DNA from: Erysipelotrichaceae bacterium
GTDB lineage: Bacteria > Bacillota_I > Bacilli_A > Erysipelotrichales > Erysipelotrichaceae
Assembly (NCBI GenBank): GCA_024709285.1
Contig: JANJWY010000128.1
Location: 1-7,970, forward strand
Direction of reading: 5' to 3'
Length of the DNA: 7,970 nucleotides
A program made the translations under genes and the position numbers. Positions 1 through 6,115 of this stretch are shown piece after piece (the first letter of the stretch is position 1; every line of letters begins with the position of its first letter). Under the pieces are notes generated by a model that saw nothing but the letters and a program-made list of their open reading frames with translations, did not search any database and was not told where the DNA came from.

Positions 1-43
1 TTATCGACGGGTAGAGTCTTTTTTTCTACAAACAAGGAGAAAC

Positions 44-2617
44 ATGGAAAACGAAAAACAATGGCATACCTTATCAATCGAAGAATCTGTGAAAGATGTG
101 GATGTCCATCAGGGATTGAGTGAAAGTGAAGCGAAAGAGCGGCTGACAACCTTCGGTTATAATCAGTTGGACGCAGCGAAGAAAAAGAACTTTTTAATGA
201 CGATTCTTGATCAGTTCAAAGATGTGATGATCATTATACTGATCATTGCGGCTATTATCAGTGCTCTGTTAGGTGAAGTTGTTGATGCCAGTATTATCAT
301 GGCTATCGTCATCGTCAATGCGATTTTAGGTTATATCCAAGAAGCAAAGGCGGAAAACGCACTCAAAGCCCTGGAAGATTTGTCTGCTCCGACCTCAAGA
401 GTATTGCGTGGCGGGGAAGAGAAGATCATAACGAAGAATCTGGTGGTTCCCGGGGATATTCTGATTTTAGAGACAGGGGATTTGGTGAATGCGGATATGC
501 GTCTGATCAAGACGAGCAGTCTTCAGATTCAGGAAGCCTCGCTGACCGGGGAGTCTGTGCCGGTAACTAAAGATGCTTCAAAAATCATTACAGAAAAATC
601 ACCGTTAGGTGATCGCTTGAATATGGCGTATGCTTCCGGTCAGGTGACGTATGGTCGTGGCATCGGTTTGGTTACGGCGACCGGCATGAAAACGGAGGTC
701 GGACGCATTGCGACGATGCTAAGTAAAAGCGAGACTGAACTGACTCCTTTACAAAAGCAGCTGAATCAGTTGGGCAAAGTATTGGGAATCGTGGCCATAC
801 TGGCGTGCGGTGCAATATTTTTCATCGGCGTGCTTGAAGGAAAAGAACCGTTTGAAATGTTTTTGACCGCCGTATCCTTGGCGGTAGCTATCATTCCGGA
901 AAGCCTGCCAACGGTTTCGACGATCGTGTTGGCATTGGGTGTTTCGCGGATGGTTGAGCGCAATGCCATTATCAAGACGTTGCCATCGGTAGAAACCTTA
1001 GGTTCTACGACGGTTATCTGTTCGGATAAAACCGGTACACTGACGCAAAATAAGATGAAAGTCGTGCGTACCTGGGTCAGCAATGATCAACATCTTGAGC
1101 AGTTGGCTTTGGCCAATCGTTTGTGCAATGACGCCCGCTTGGTCGATGGCGTTTGGCAAGGAGATCCTACCGAAACCGCATTGGCGGATTGGGCGGATGA
1201 ATCAATTAGCGAAGATGTGTTTAAACGCTATCCGAGGATTGCGGAAGTACCGTTTGATTCCGGTCGTAAACGTATGACGACGGTGCATAACTATAAAGAA
1301 GAAACCCTGGCTTATATCAAAGGCGGGGTCGATGAGATATTAAAAGTTTCAACCTATATCCTGGATAATGGTAATATTCGTGCAATCAATGATGAAGATA
1401 AGAAAATCATTTATCAACAGAATCAGACGATGGCACAAGATGCTTTGCGCGTCTTGGCCGCAGCGTTTAAACAGGTGAATGGTGAAGTCATTGATGGCGA
1501 TGTGAATTTGGAGAGCGATGCGGTATTTATCGGTTTGACCGGGATGATCGATCCTCCTCGTCCGGAAGTGACGGAGGCGATCGTTAAGTGTAAGCAGGCC
1601 GGTATTGATGTGGTCATGATTACCGGTGACCATGCCTTGACCGCAAAGGCGATTGGCAGGGAAATCGGTTTGTTAACGGATGACCTGACGGTCATCAGTG
1701 GCAACGATTTGGATGAAATGAGCGATGATCAACTGTTTGAACAAGTCAAATCCATTGGTGTTTATGCAAGAGTTTCTCCTGAACATAAAATGCGCATCAT
1801 TGCGGCGTGGAAACGTCATGGCGATATCGTCGCGATGACGGGTGATGGGGTCAACGATGCTCCGGCTCTGAAAAAAGCGGATATCGGGGCGGCGATGGGT
1901 ATCGTGGGTACTGAGGTCGCGAAGAGTGCGGCGGATATGGTATTAACCGATGATAACTTTGCGACGGTGGTCGCAGCGGTTGAAGAAGGTCGCCGTATTC
2001 GGGATAATATTACCAAAGCCATTTCTTATTTGCTGAGCTGTAATGCCGGCGAACTGTTTGTGCTGTTATTGGCGGTTGTGCTTAACTGGCCACTGCCATT
2101 ACTGGCCATTCATATTCTTTGGATTAATTTAGTGACGGATTCACTTCCGGCGTTAGCGCTGGGTGTCGATCCGGCTCAAGAAGGTATTATGAGTCGTAAA
2201 CCCGACACATCGAAGTCATTGATGGGTAAATCGATGGTCATTCGTATCTTACTGGGTGGCACCTTGATTGGCGCAGTGACGACCGTAGCTTTCTTGTTAG
2301 GCAATCAAATCAATATTGAAACCGGCCGTACCATGGCCTTCTCAGTGCTTGGATTCTCGCAATTATTCTACTCTCTCTACGTCCATTCCGGTCATATGAC
2401 CCTGTTTAAATCGCTGCTTACCAATAAGTACTTATGGTTGGCAATTATCGTGAATATGGCGATGATGTTTGGGGTACTACTCATCCCGCCGATTCAAAGC
2501 ATATTTAAGTTGACTTCGGTGAGCCTGGAGAATTGGGGTTGGATCATGGGATTAGCCCTGTTACCGTTGTTGTTATTTGAGACTGGGAAGTTAGTTTTCA
2601 ATCGAACCGCTGAATAA
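44..2617 (+). CDS. P2-type Ca2+-transporting ATPase (SERCA-like), complete
   Basis: This is an integral membrane pump of 857 residues, a usual length for bacterial SERCA-like ATPases; it probably exports Ca2+ using ATP. Seen in order: an N-terminal cation ATPase domain; TM1-2 at about 53-98; the actuator loop with TGES at 168-171; TM3-4 with PESLP at 285-289; the phosphorylation motif DKTGT with D328; nucleotide-binding residues PFDS at 403-406 and KGG at 426-428; DPPR at 503-506; TGDGVND at 599-605; and six C-terminal membrane segments. Ion-site residues by alignment to SERCA from memory: E286 (E309), N667 and E670 (N768, E771), N695, T698 and D699 (N796, T799, D800). The TM8 position of SERCA E908 appears to be Q773. 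The start is ATG with AAGGAG at 34-39. The gene carries its own terminator. Family is certain; Ca2+ specificity is inferred, and Mn2+ transport is possible. Confidence 0.95.
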   Translation: MENEKQWHTLSIEESVKDVDVHQGLSESEAKERLTTFGYNQLDAAKKKNFLMTILDQFKDVMIIILIIAAIISALLGEVVDASIIMAIVIVNAILGYIQEAKAENALKALEDLSAPTSRVLRGGEEKIITKNLVVPGDILILETGDLVNADMRLIKTSSLQIQEASLTGESVPVTKDASKIITEKSPLGDRLNMAYASGQVTYGRGIGLVTATGMKTEVGRIATMLSKSETELTPLQKQLNQLGKVLGIVAILACGAIFFIGVLEGKEPFEMFLTAVSLAVAIIPESLPTVSTIVLALGVSRMVERNAIIKTLPSVETLGSTTVICSDKTGTLTQNKMKVVRTWVSNDQHLEQLALANRLCNDARLVDGVWQGDPTETALADWADESISEDVFKRYPRIAEVPFDSGRKRMTTVHNYKEETLAYIKGGVDEILKVSTYILDNGNIRAINDEDKKIIYQQNQTMAQDALRVLAAAFKQVNGEVIDGDVNLESDAVFIGLTGMIDPPRPEVTEAIVKCKQAGIDVVMITGDHALTAKAIGREIGLLTDDLTVISGNDLDEMSDDQLFEQVKSIGVYARVSPEHKMRIIAAWKRHGDIVAMTGDGVNDAPALKKADIGAAMGIVGTEVAKSAADMVLTDDNFATVVAAVEEGRRIRDNITKAISYLLSCNAGELFVLLLAVVLNWPLPLLAIHILWINLVTDSLPALALGVDPAQEGIMSRKPDTSKSLMGKSMVIRILLGGTLIGAVTTVAFLLGNQINIETGRTMAFSVLGFSQLFYSLYVHSGHMTLFKSLLTNKYLWLAIIVNMAMMFGVLLIPPIQSIFKLTSVSLENWGWIMGLALLPLLLFETGKLVFNRTAE

Positions 2618-2632
2618 GCGGTTTTTCTTTTT
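2605..2632 (+). terminator. Rho-independent terminator of the Ca2+ ATPase gene
   Basis: A 7-bp stem, AACCGCT (2605-2611) with AGCGGTT (2617-2623), encloses the five-base loop GAATA and runs into a T-rich tract (TTTTTCTTTTT) at 2622-2632. The stop codon TAA (2615-2617) spans the loop and the first stem base, so a terminating ribosome could interfere with folding. Confidence 0.85.
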
Positions 2633-2697
2633 GCCTGTCTGTGATAATCGTTAACAGAATAGAACGGATCATTTCAGATAAGCGATCAATAATCACA

Positions 2698-2726
2698 TTG
2701 ACGGTTGTTTGGATGTATGATATTTT
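2698..2726 (+). promoter_or_regulatory. Probable sigma-A promoter of the accessory cassette
   Basis: A -35 box TTGACG (2698-2703, five of six consensus bases) is followed after 17 bases by TATTTT (2721-2726). A TG at 2718-2719 sits one base upstream of the -10, giving an extended -10 element. Transcription would start near 2733, just before the ribosome site at 2743-2748. An alternative hexamer TATGAT at 2716-2721 matches better alone but is only 12 bases from the -35 box. No promoter of similar quality was found in the gaps between the downstream genes. Confidence 0.5.
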
Positions 2727-2755
2727 TTAGATAAGTAAATACAGGGGGACTTTCA

Positions 2756-2773
2756 ATGAACCATTTTTGCTAA
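2756..2773 (+). CDS. Five-codon leader open frame (MNHFC), possible attenuator leader peptide
   Basis: ATG at 2756 is preceded by AGGGGG (2743-2748) with a seven-base spacer, the layout of a real initiation site. The frame encodes MNHFC and stops at TAA 2771-2773. That stop codon overlaps the foot of the terminator-like hairpin that follows. The position between a promoter and a terminator upstream of the LRR gene suggests a leader peptide. It could instead be the remaining start of a longer gene lost by deletion. Translation has not been shown. Confidence 0.4.
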   Translation: MNHFC

Positions 2774-2810
2774 GCATGGTGAACACAAACGTTGTCAAAC
2801 CATGTTTTTT
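2772..2810 (+). terminator. Terminator-like hairpin in the leader of the LRR gene (candidate attenuator)
   Basis: CATGGT (2775-2780) pairs with ACCATG (2799-2804). The stem extends outward by a G-T pair (2774/2805) and A-T pairs (2773/2806, 2772/2807). Inside, ACAA (2785-2788) can pair with TTGT (2792-2795) around a three-base loop. A run of six T follows at 2805-2810. An upstream segment, ACCAT at 2760-2764 inside the leader frame, can pair instead with ATGGT at 2776-2780, which would prevent the terminator. The apical part is weak, so termination strength is uncertain. Confidence 0.5.
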
Positions 2811-2854
2811 AACGCAATTCAGTGGTCAGTTGGGGTTTCTCAAAAAAGATATGG

Positions 2855-2860
2855 AAGGAG
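2855..2860 (+). promoter_or_regulatory. Ribosome binding site that decides the GTG start of the LRR gene
   Basis: AAGGAG ends seven bases before GTG at 2868, ideal spacing. The in-frame ATG at 2802 has no ribosome site and lies inside the right arm of the leader hairpin, so it is unlikely to be used. An ATG at 2866 overlaps the GTG in another frame but meets TGA at the very next codon. Confidence 0.75.
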
Positions 2861-2867
2861 TGATTAT

Positions 2868-3875
2868 GTGATAAAACAACTTACTGATGTTATTACAGAT
2901 ACTAAAATTCTTTCCGGCAGAATGATTGTTAGAAATGGTTTTGCATTTACAAGCCTTACTTATCCGGTTAATATTTTTGATTCAATCATTATCAAACTTG
3001 AAAATTTTGAATCGTACACTGAGTTTGATAAATTGACACAGTGGCATTCGATAAATGAGTACATTCAAATTGTAAATAATTTTCAACTTGAAAAAGCTAT
3101 CCTTATAGGCAATGACTTAAGTTTTCTAGAATTATGTCCATCTTTGAAACATCTTATGATATTGCCATCAATGAAAGAGAAAATAAATTATGAATACTTA
3201 TATAATCATCCAGAATTGAGAAGTATAGATTGGAAGATTGATCATCTTCATAACTTTGCTTTCAAAGATGAGACAGATTATACAAGAATTCACGGTCTTG
3301 TTCAGTTGAATACAGAACCTAATACTAATGCAAGTTTTAAAAGTGTTGCGTCCCTACGGTCATTATCAGTTTATAATCAAACAGCAAGCGATCTTAACAA
3401 TCTTTTTGTAAGCACTGAGCTCGACACTTTGAATATTACACAAAGTGGAATCAAGTCTCTTGAAGGAATTAACAGATCCACTAACATGCAGTGTGTTTAC
3501 TTACACTATAATCGGAATCTTTCTGATATAAGTTCTCTAAGCAATGTAAAGAGTACGATAAAAGCTCTCAGAATAAGCAAATGCCCGAAAATATCAGATT
3601 TCTCAGTGCTTGATTGTTTAATTAATCTAGAATTGTTAGAACTTACCGGAAGCAATATAATTGAAAATCTCGGATTCATAAAAAACTTAAAAAGTTTGAA
3701 AACGTTTATCTTTGACTTTAATGTTTTGGATGGTGATTTAACGCCATGCTTGAATCTTTCATATGTTGTATCAAAGAAAAATCGCAGTCATTACAACTTT
3801 AAAGACAAAGGTTTGCCTAAGCAGTTTTATTCTAGGGGAAACGATGGGATTGAGCAGTGGAGAAGGATGGAATGA
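2868..3875 (+). CDS. Cytosolic leucine-rich-repeat protein, possible immunity-type protein
   Basis: This 335-residue protein starts at GTG (see the ribosome site at 2855); an ATG at 2802 would add 22 residues lacking support. There is no signal peptide or membrane segment. Irregular leucine-rich repeats occupy about 160-295. Clear units begin LDTLNITQSGIKSL (186), MQCVYLHYNRNLSDISSL (207), IKALRISKCPKISDFSVL (231), LELLELTGSNIIENL (254) and LKTFIFDFNVLDGDL (277). The region before that, about 45-155, is Leu/Ile-rich and may hold degenerate repeats. The C-terminal tail (307-319) contains SHYNFKDKGLPKQ, a polar cap reminiscent of LRR proteins encoded near bacterial toxin systems. It lacks the secretion signal and anchor of internalins. 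The repeat class is well supported. The role is not known; a binding or immunity function is inference from fold and context. Confidence 0.85.
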   Translation: MIKQLTDVITDTKILSGRMIVRNGFAFTSLTYPVNIFDSIIIKLENFESYTEFDKLTQWHSINEYIQIVNNFQLEKAILIGNDLSFLELCPSLKHLMILPSMKEKINYEYLYNHPELRSIDWKIDHLHNFAFKDETDYTRIHGLVQLNTEPNTNASFKSVASLRSLSVYNQTASDLNNLFVSTELDTLNITQSGIKSLEGINRSTNMQCVYLHYNRNLSDISSLSNVKSTIKALRISKCPKISDFSVLDCLINLELLELTGSNIIENLGFIKNLKSLKTFIFDFNVLDGDLTPCLNLSYVVSKKNRSHYNFKDKGLPKQFYSRGNDGIEQWRRME

Positions 3876-3991
3876 TTGCTCTATTTGTTAATACGTAGTC
3901 AAGAAATTTGATATTTTGTATTGGAAGTAATGTTCAGGAATTAGGCGGGGAATTAAATATATCGGAATATCGTAGATAAGGGGATCAAAGG

Positions 3992-4528
3992 ATGGATAAA
4001 TTTATTACGATATCATTAACTTATACCATTATCGGAATCGTAATGTATTTTTTGGCTGAAAAGATTTATGCGGATAACGGAAACGAAATAATTAAAAATC
4101 TTAAAGAGGAGCACATCATTATTCGTTTACCTAAAGTTTATAGATGGGTAGGGCTTATTGGTGCAATGATAGTCTCAATAGGACCTATCATAGTGACCGC
4201 TTTTCTAAATACTACTGGTTCAGATGAACCTTGGGTCATTACAGGATTTGGATTGTTTACATTGTTTGGTCTCTATATAGCTTGGGCTCAAATCTTCTGG
4301 AGAATCGATGTTTACAGACATGGAGATCACTTCATTCTTGTTACAGGACTTAGAATCAAGCACAAAATATATTATTCAGACATCATTTACTACAAACTTG
4401 GAAATAACTATATACATATCAAAACTAAACGGAAATTCTTTCTGATTGATAATAAGGCTGTCTGTATAGAGTTTTTAATGGCCGCACTCAGCACGAACAA
4501 AGTCAAAGAAATTAAGATTAAAAGGTAA
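3992..4528 (+). CDS. Three-segment membrane protein with possible bacterial PH-like C-terminal domain
   Basis: A 178-residue protein starts at ATG with AAGGGG at 3978-3983, eight bases upstream. Hydrophobic segments lie at about 5-23, 52-72 and 80-102. Basic residues between segments 1 and 2 and after segment 3 predict an outside N-terminus and a cytosolic C-terminus. The tail, about 104-178, has alternating short beta-like stretches around W103, YRHGDHFILVTGL, YYSDIIYYKLG and KFFLID, then a final helix. That pattern recalls small bacterial membrane proteins with a PH-like domain, but I recognise no specific family. It lies 116 bases after the LRR gene and shares its predicted topology with the next protein. 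Function unknown. Confidence 0.8.
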   Translation: MDKFITISLTYTIIGIVMYFLAEKIYADNGNEIIKNLKEEHIIIRLPKVYRWVGLIGAMIVSIGPIIVTAFLNTTGSDEPWVITGFGLFTLFGLYIAWAQIFWRIDVYRHGDHFILVTGLRIKHKIYYSDIIYYKLGNNYIHIKTKRKFFLIDNKAVCIEFLMAALSTNKVKEIKIKR

Positions 4529-4574
4529 AGCAACTATTTCCATTTTAGTTTCAAATATATTATGTAATCCTTAA

Positions 4575-4591
4575 GGAGTATCATATGCTCC
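4575..4591 (+). promoter_or_regulatory. Hairpin hiding a ribosome site and start codon
   Basis: A 7-bp stem with a three-base loop pairs 4575-4581 (GGAGTAT) with 4585-4591 (ATGCTCC), including one G-T pair. The left arm contains most of the AAGGAG site (4573-4578), and the right arm contains the ATG at 4585. Folded RNA would therefore block initiation of the 27-codon frame that follows. It may be a translational control element or chance; no ligand or protein site is recognised. Confidence 0.35.
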
Positions 4592-4668
4592 ATGAGGCAA
4601 CTATGGAATCAACTATTGACATGAGGTATGAGGAATGCAAGATAAGATTCTCACGTTATTATTCATAA
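4585..4668 (+). CDS. Small 27-codon open frame overlapping the next gene's start
   Basis: ATG at 4585 has AAGGAG (4573-4578) six bases upstream. The frame encodes 27 residues beginning MLHEATMESTIDMRYEE and ends at TAA 4666-4668. It overlaps the first 34 bases of the membrane-protein gene that begins at 4635, in a different frame. The peptide is polar, without a membrane segment, and resembles nothing I recognise. It could be an upstream frame that opens or represses initiation of the next gene, or a gene remnant. The ribosome site is the only support. Confidence 0.3.
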   Translation: MLHEATMESTIDMRYEECKIRFSRYYS

Positions 4669-5066
4669 ATTTTGGATCTGTATTCCTTTTCGCAATGCTC
4701 TACCTGGGACCTTTTGGAGTAATGCTTTCTGATGATATTGAAATTTATCACGGAAAAAATCTTGCGAGACATCGATGGAAATTAAGTAAAGGCAATTTCC
4801 TTAGTAAACTTCTTTACTTAGAACATAGGAAACATTTGGTTAAGTGGCATTATTGCTTGTTTATATGTTTTTTAGTATCATATATTGCATTTGTAGTTTG
4901 TTTTAATATTATGATTTTTGTTTTTACTGAAACACTTCAAACTATCTCATTGATACTATCAACTATCTGTTGTGTCACAGTTGGAATCTCATTTAGTGTC
5001 CGTTGGTATCTTTATAGTGGTAATATTGTTCGTAGAAGACCAAAGAAAAAGATAAGATTAAAGTAA
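4635..5066 (+). CDS. Small membrane protein with basic tail, function unknown
   Basis: A 143-residue protein starts at ATG 4635; its ribosome site is probably GAGGT at 4623-4627, seven bases upstream and inside the overlapping 27-codon frame. Three hydrophobic segments lie at about 7-29, 71-97 and 102-126. The loop between the first two (30-70) is rich in His, Arg and Lys. The C-terminus ends in RRRPKKKIRLK. Both features predict that the loop and tail face the cytosol, giving the same one-plus-two layout as the preceding membrane protein. No catalytic motif or family is recognised. Composition is AT-rich like its neighbours. Candidate roles, such as a membrane-embedded immunity protein, are inference only. 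Confidence 0.75.
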   Translation: MQDKILTLLFINFGSVFLFAMLYLGPFGVMLSDDIEIYHGKNLARHRWKLSKGNFLSKLLYLEHRKHLVKWHYCLFICFLVSYIAFVVCFNIMIFVFTETLQTISLILSTICCVTVGISFSVRWYLYSGNIVRRRPKKKIRLK

Positions 5067-5175
5067 ATACTAAAATTTGTGTTGTGAATTGCACGTTTGG
5101 ACAGCAATAGAAACTTCATTTGAACTTGAAATCTTGAACATAATTAATAATCCAAATAATAAGGAGGCTAGCTAA

Positions 5176-5997
5176 ATGAGTAAAACGAAAAAGACGACCA
5201 TATTTCTGATGGTTTCCATTATCGGAGTTGTCTTCTTGCTAAATGTCTCTGTCTATAATAACTACGTTTTTGTCGGAAGAGTTAATGAAGCGATAGAGAA
5301 CAATAATTATAAAGAGGTAGAAAGATTAATCAAATCATCGAATGCTAATATCGATAGTGCACCATTCACGAACCTCATTGTTTTTGCGGTGACTGAACGA
5401 TATGTGTACTCACCTTTGGAAATGGCTATTCAACATGAGAATATAGATATTATTCGATTACTTATTCAAAATGGGGCTAGTGTTAACAGACAAAATGAGG
5501 AAGTTTGGGGTAGAGATTCTTATTCTCCTTTGATGAGGGCTGTCCTGACTGTAAAAGACAGATTTGACATAATAAAACTTCTTGTTGAGAGTGGAGCAGA
5601 TATAAATTTTGGTTGTTGTGGTGAAACTCCCATGACACTGGCAGTCAATCACGAAAATAATGATAATATTGAGATTATCGAGTATTTTGAGTCGCTAGGA
5701 GTACCAATTGATAAGCAGTACTCTTATGGAACAATTTTGCATTTTGCCTGTAGAGAAGGGAACTCTGAGGTTATTCGATATCTTGTTAAGCGTGGTTTGA
5801 ATGTCAATGAGAAGAATCTAGATTATGGTGACACTCCGTTAATCAATTTAGTATACTCGCATTCCAGCAAAGAGGATCTCATATTTTTGATTGAAAATGG
5901 TGCAGATAAATCAATAATGAATAATGAAGGACTGACTGCATATGACTTAGCAGTTCAACGCAACCTAGTTAACTTAGCAGAAATTTTAAAACCATAA
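5176..5997 (+). CDS. Membrane-anchored ankyrin-repeat protein
   Basis: A 273-residue protein starts at ATG with a full AAGGAGG site (5161-5167) eight bases upstream. Residues 2-6 are basic (KTKK), followed by one hydrophobic segment at about 8-27. There is no lipobox cysteine and no clear signal-peptidase site, so an uncleaved anchor is likely and the positive-inside rule puts the rest outside the cell. Ankyrin-type units follow: 36-60 (divergent), 78-105 (SPLEMAIQHENIDIIRLLIQ), 117-145, 150-180, 185-213 (TILHFACREGNSEVIRYL), 219-248 and 252-272. Several keep the hallmark LL..GA.(V/I)N turn. Such domains bind proteins. Ankyrin proteins are known as immunity proteins in polymorphic toxin systems, which fits the LRR neighbour, but the partner here is unknown. 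Confidence 0.9.
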   Translation: MSKTKKTTIFLMVSIIGVVFLLNVSVYNNYVFVGRVNEAIENNNYKEVERLIKSSNANIDSAPFTNLIVFAVTERYVYSPLEMAIQHENIDIIRLLIQNGASVNRQNEEVWGRDSYSPLMRAVLTVKDRFDIIKLLVESGADINFGCCGETPMTLAVNHENNDNIEIIEYFESLGVPIDKQYSYGTILHFACREGNSEVIRYLVKRGLNVNEKNLDYGDTPLINLVYSHSSKEDLIFLIENGADKSIMNNEGLTAYDLAVQRNLVNLAEILKP

Positions 5998-6102
5998 GAT
6001 GTTTAATGAATTAGGTATATTGAAGTTATAAGGGTGTCAGCAAATGTCCAGCTGTTTTAAAGAAGTCTAACAATATTTGTCGGTCAATAATTGTTAAGTG
6101 CT

Positions 6103-6108
6103 AAGGAG
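6103..6108 (+). promoter_or_regulatory. Ribosome binding site that decides the start at 6116
   Basis: AAGGAG ends seven bases before ATG 6116. A GTG at 6098 opens the frame six codons earlier, but the AAGGAG would then lie inside the gene and nothing resembling a ribosome site precedes the GTG. Confidence 0.8.
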
Positions 6109-6115
6109 AATTAAA

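Noticed and set aside
11..29. T-run (19-25) flanked by GTAGA/TCTAC before the ATPase gene, possibly a terminator tail or riboswitch end
   Set aside because: Only ten bases lie upstream of it, so any full structure is outside the window; the five-base stem alone proves nothing.
2638..2697. Small inverted repeats (TCTGT/ACAGA; GTGAT/ATCAC; paired GATC) between the ATPase terminator and the cassette promoter
   Set aside because: Stems are four to five bases with long loops, and no matching copy was found at the right end of the cassette, so there is no support for an attachment site.
2802..2867. In-frame extension of the LRR gene to ATG 2802
   Set aside because: There is no ribosome site before it, the ATG lies in the right arm of a terminator-like hairpin, and a perfectly spaced AAGGAG precedes GTG 2868.
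4531..4966. Repeated CAACTAT (4531, 4598, 4610, 4960) and ATGAGG (4592, 4621, 4628)
   Set aside because: The copies are short, unevenly spaced and cross gene boundaries in AT-rich DNA; chance is enough.
5120..5150. Possible promoter TTGAAC with TAATAA before the ankyrin gene
   Set aside because: The spacing is 19 bases and nearby alternatives are equally poor; AT-rich DNA gives many such matches.
5458..5652. Minus-strand open frame inside the ankyrin gene, and several others inside the ATPase and rqcH genes
   Set aside because: They lie wholly within well-supported genes, have no family likeness, and are shadows of the coding frames.
6069..6095. Imperfect hairpin AACAAT...ATTGTT before the last cassette gene
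   Set aside because: It is AT-rich with two internal mismatches and no T-run, so it is neither a convincing terminator nor a clear operator.
6098..6115. GTG start six codons upstream of the last cassette gene
   Set aside because: It has no ribosome site of its own and would place the AAGGAG site inside the coding sequence.
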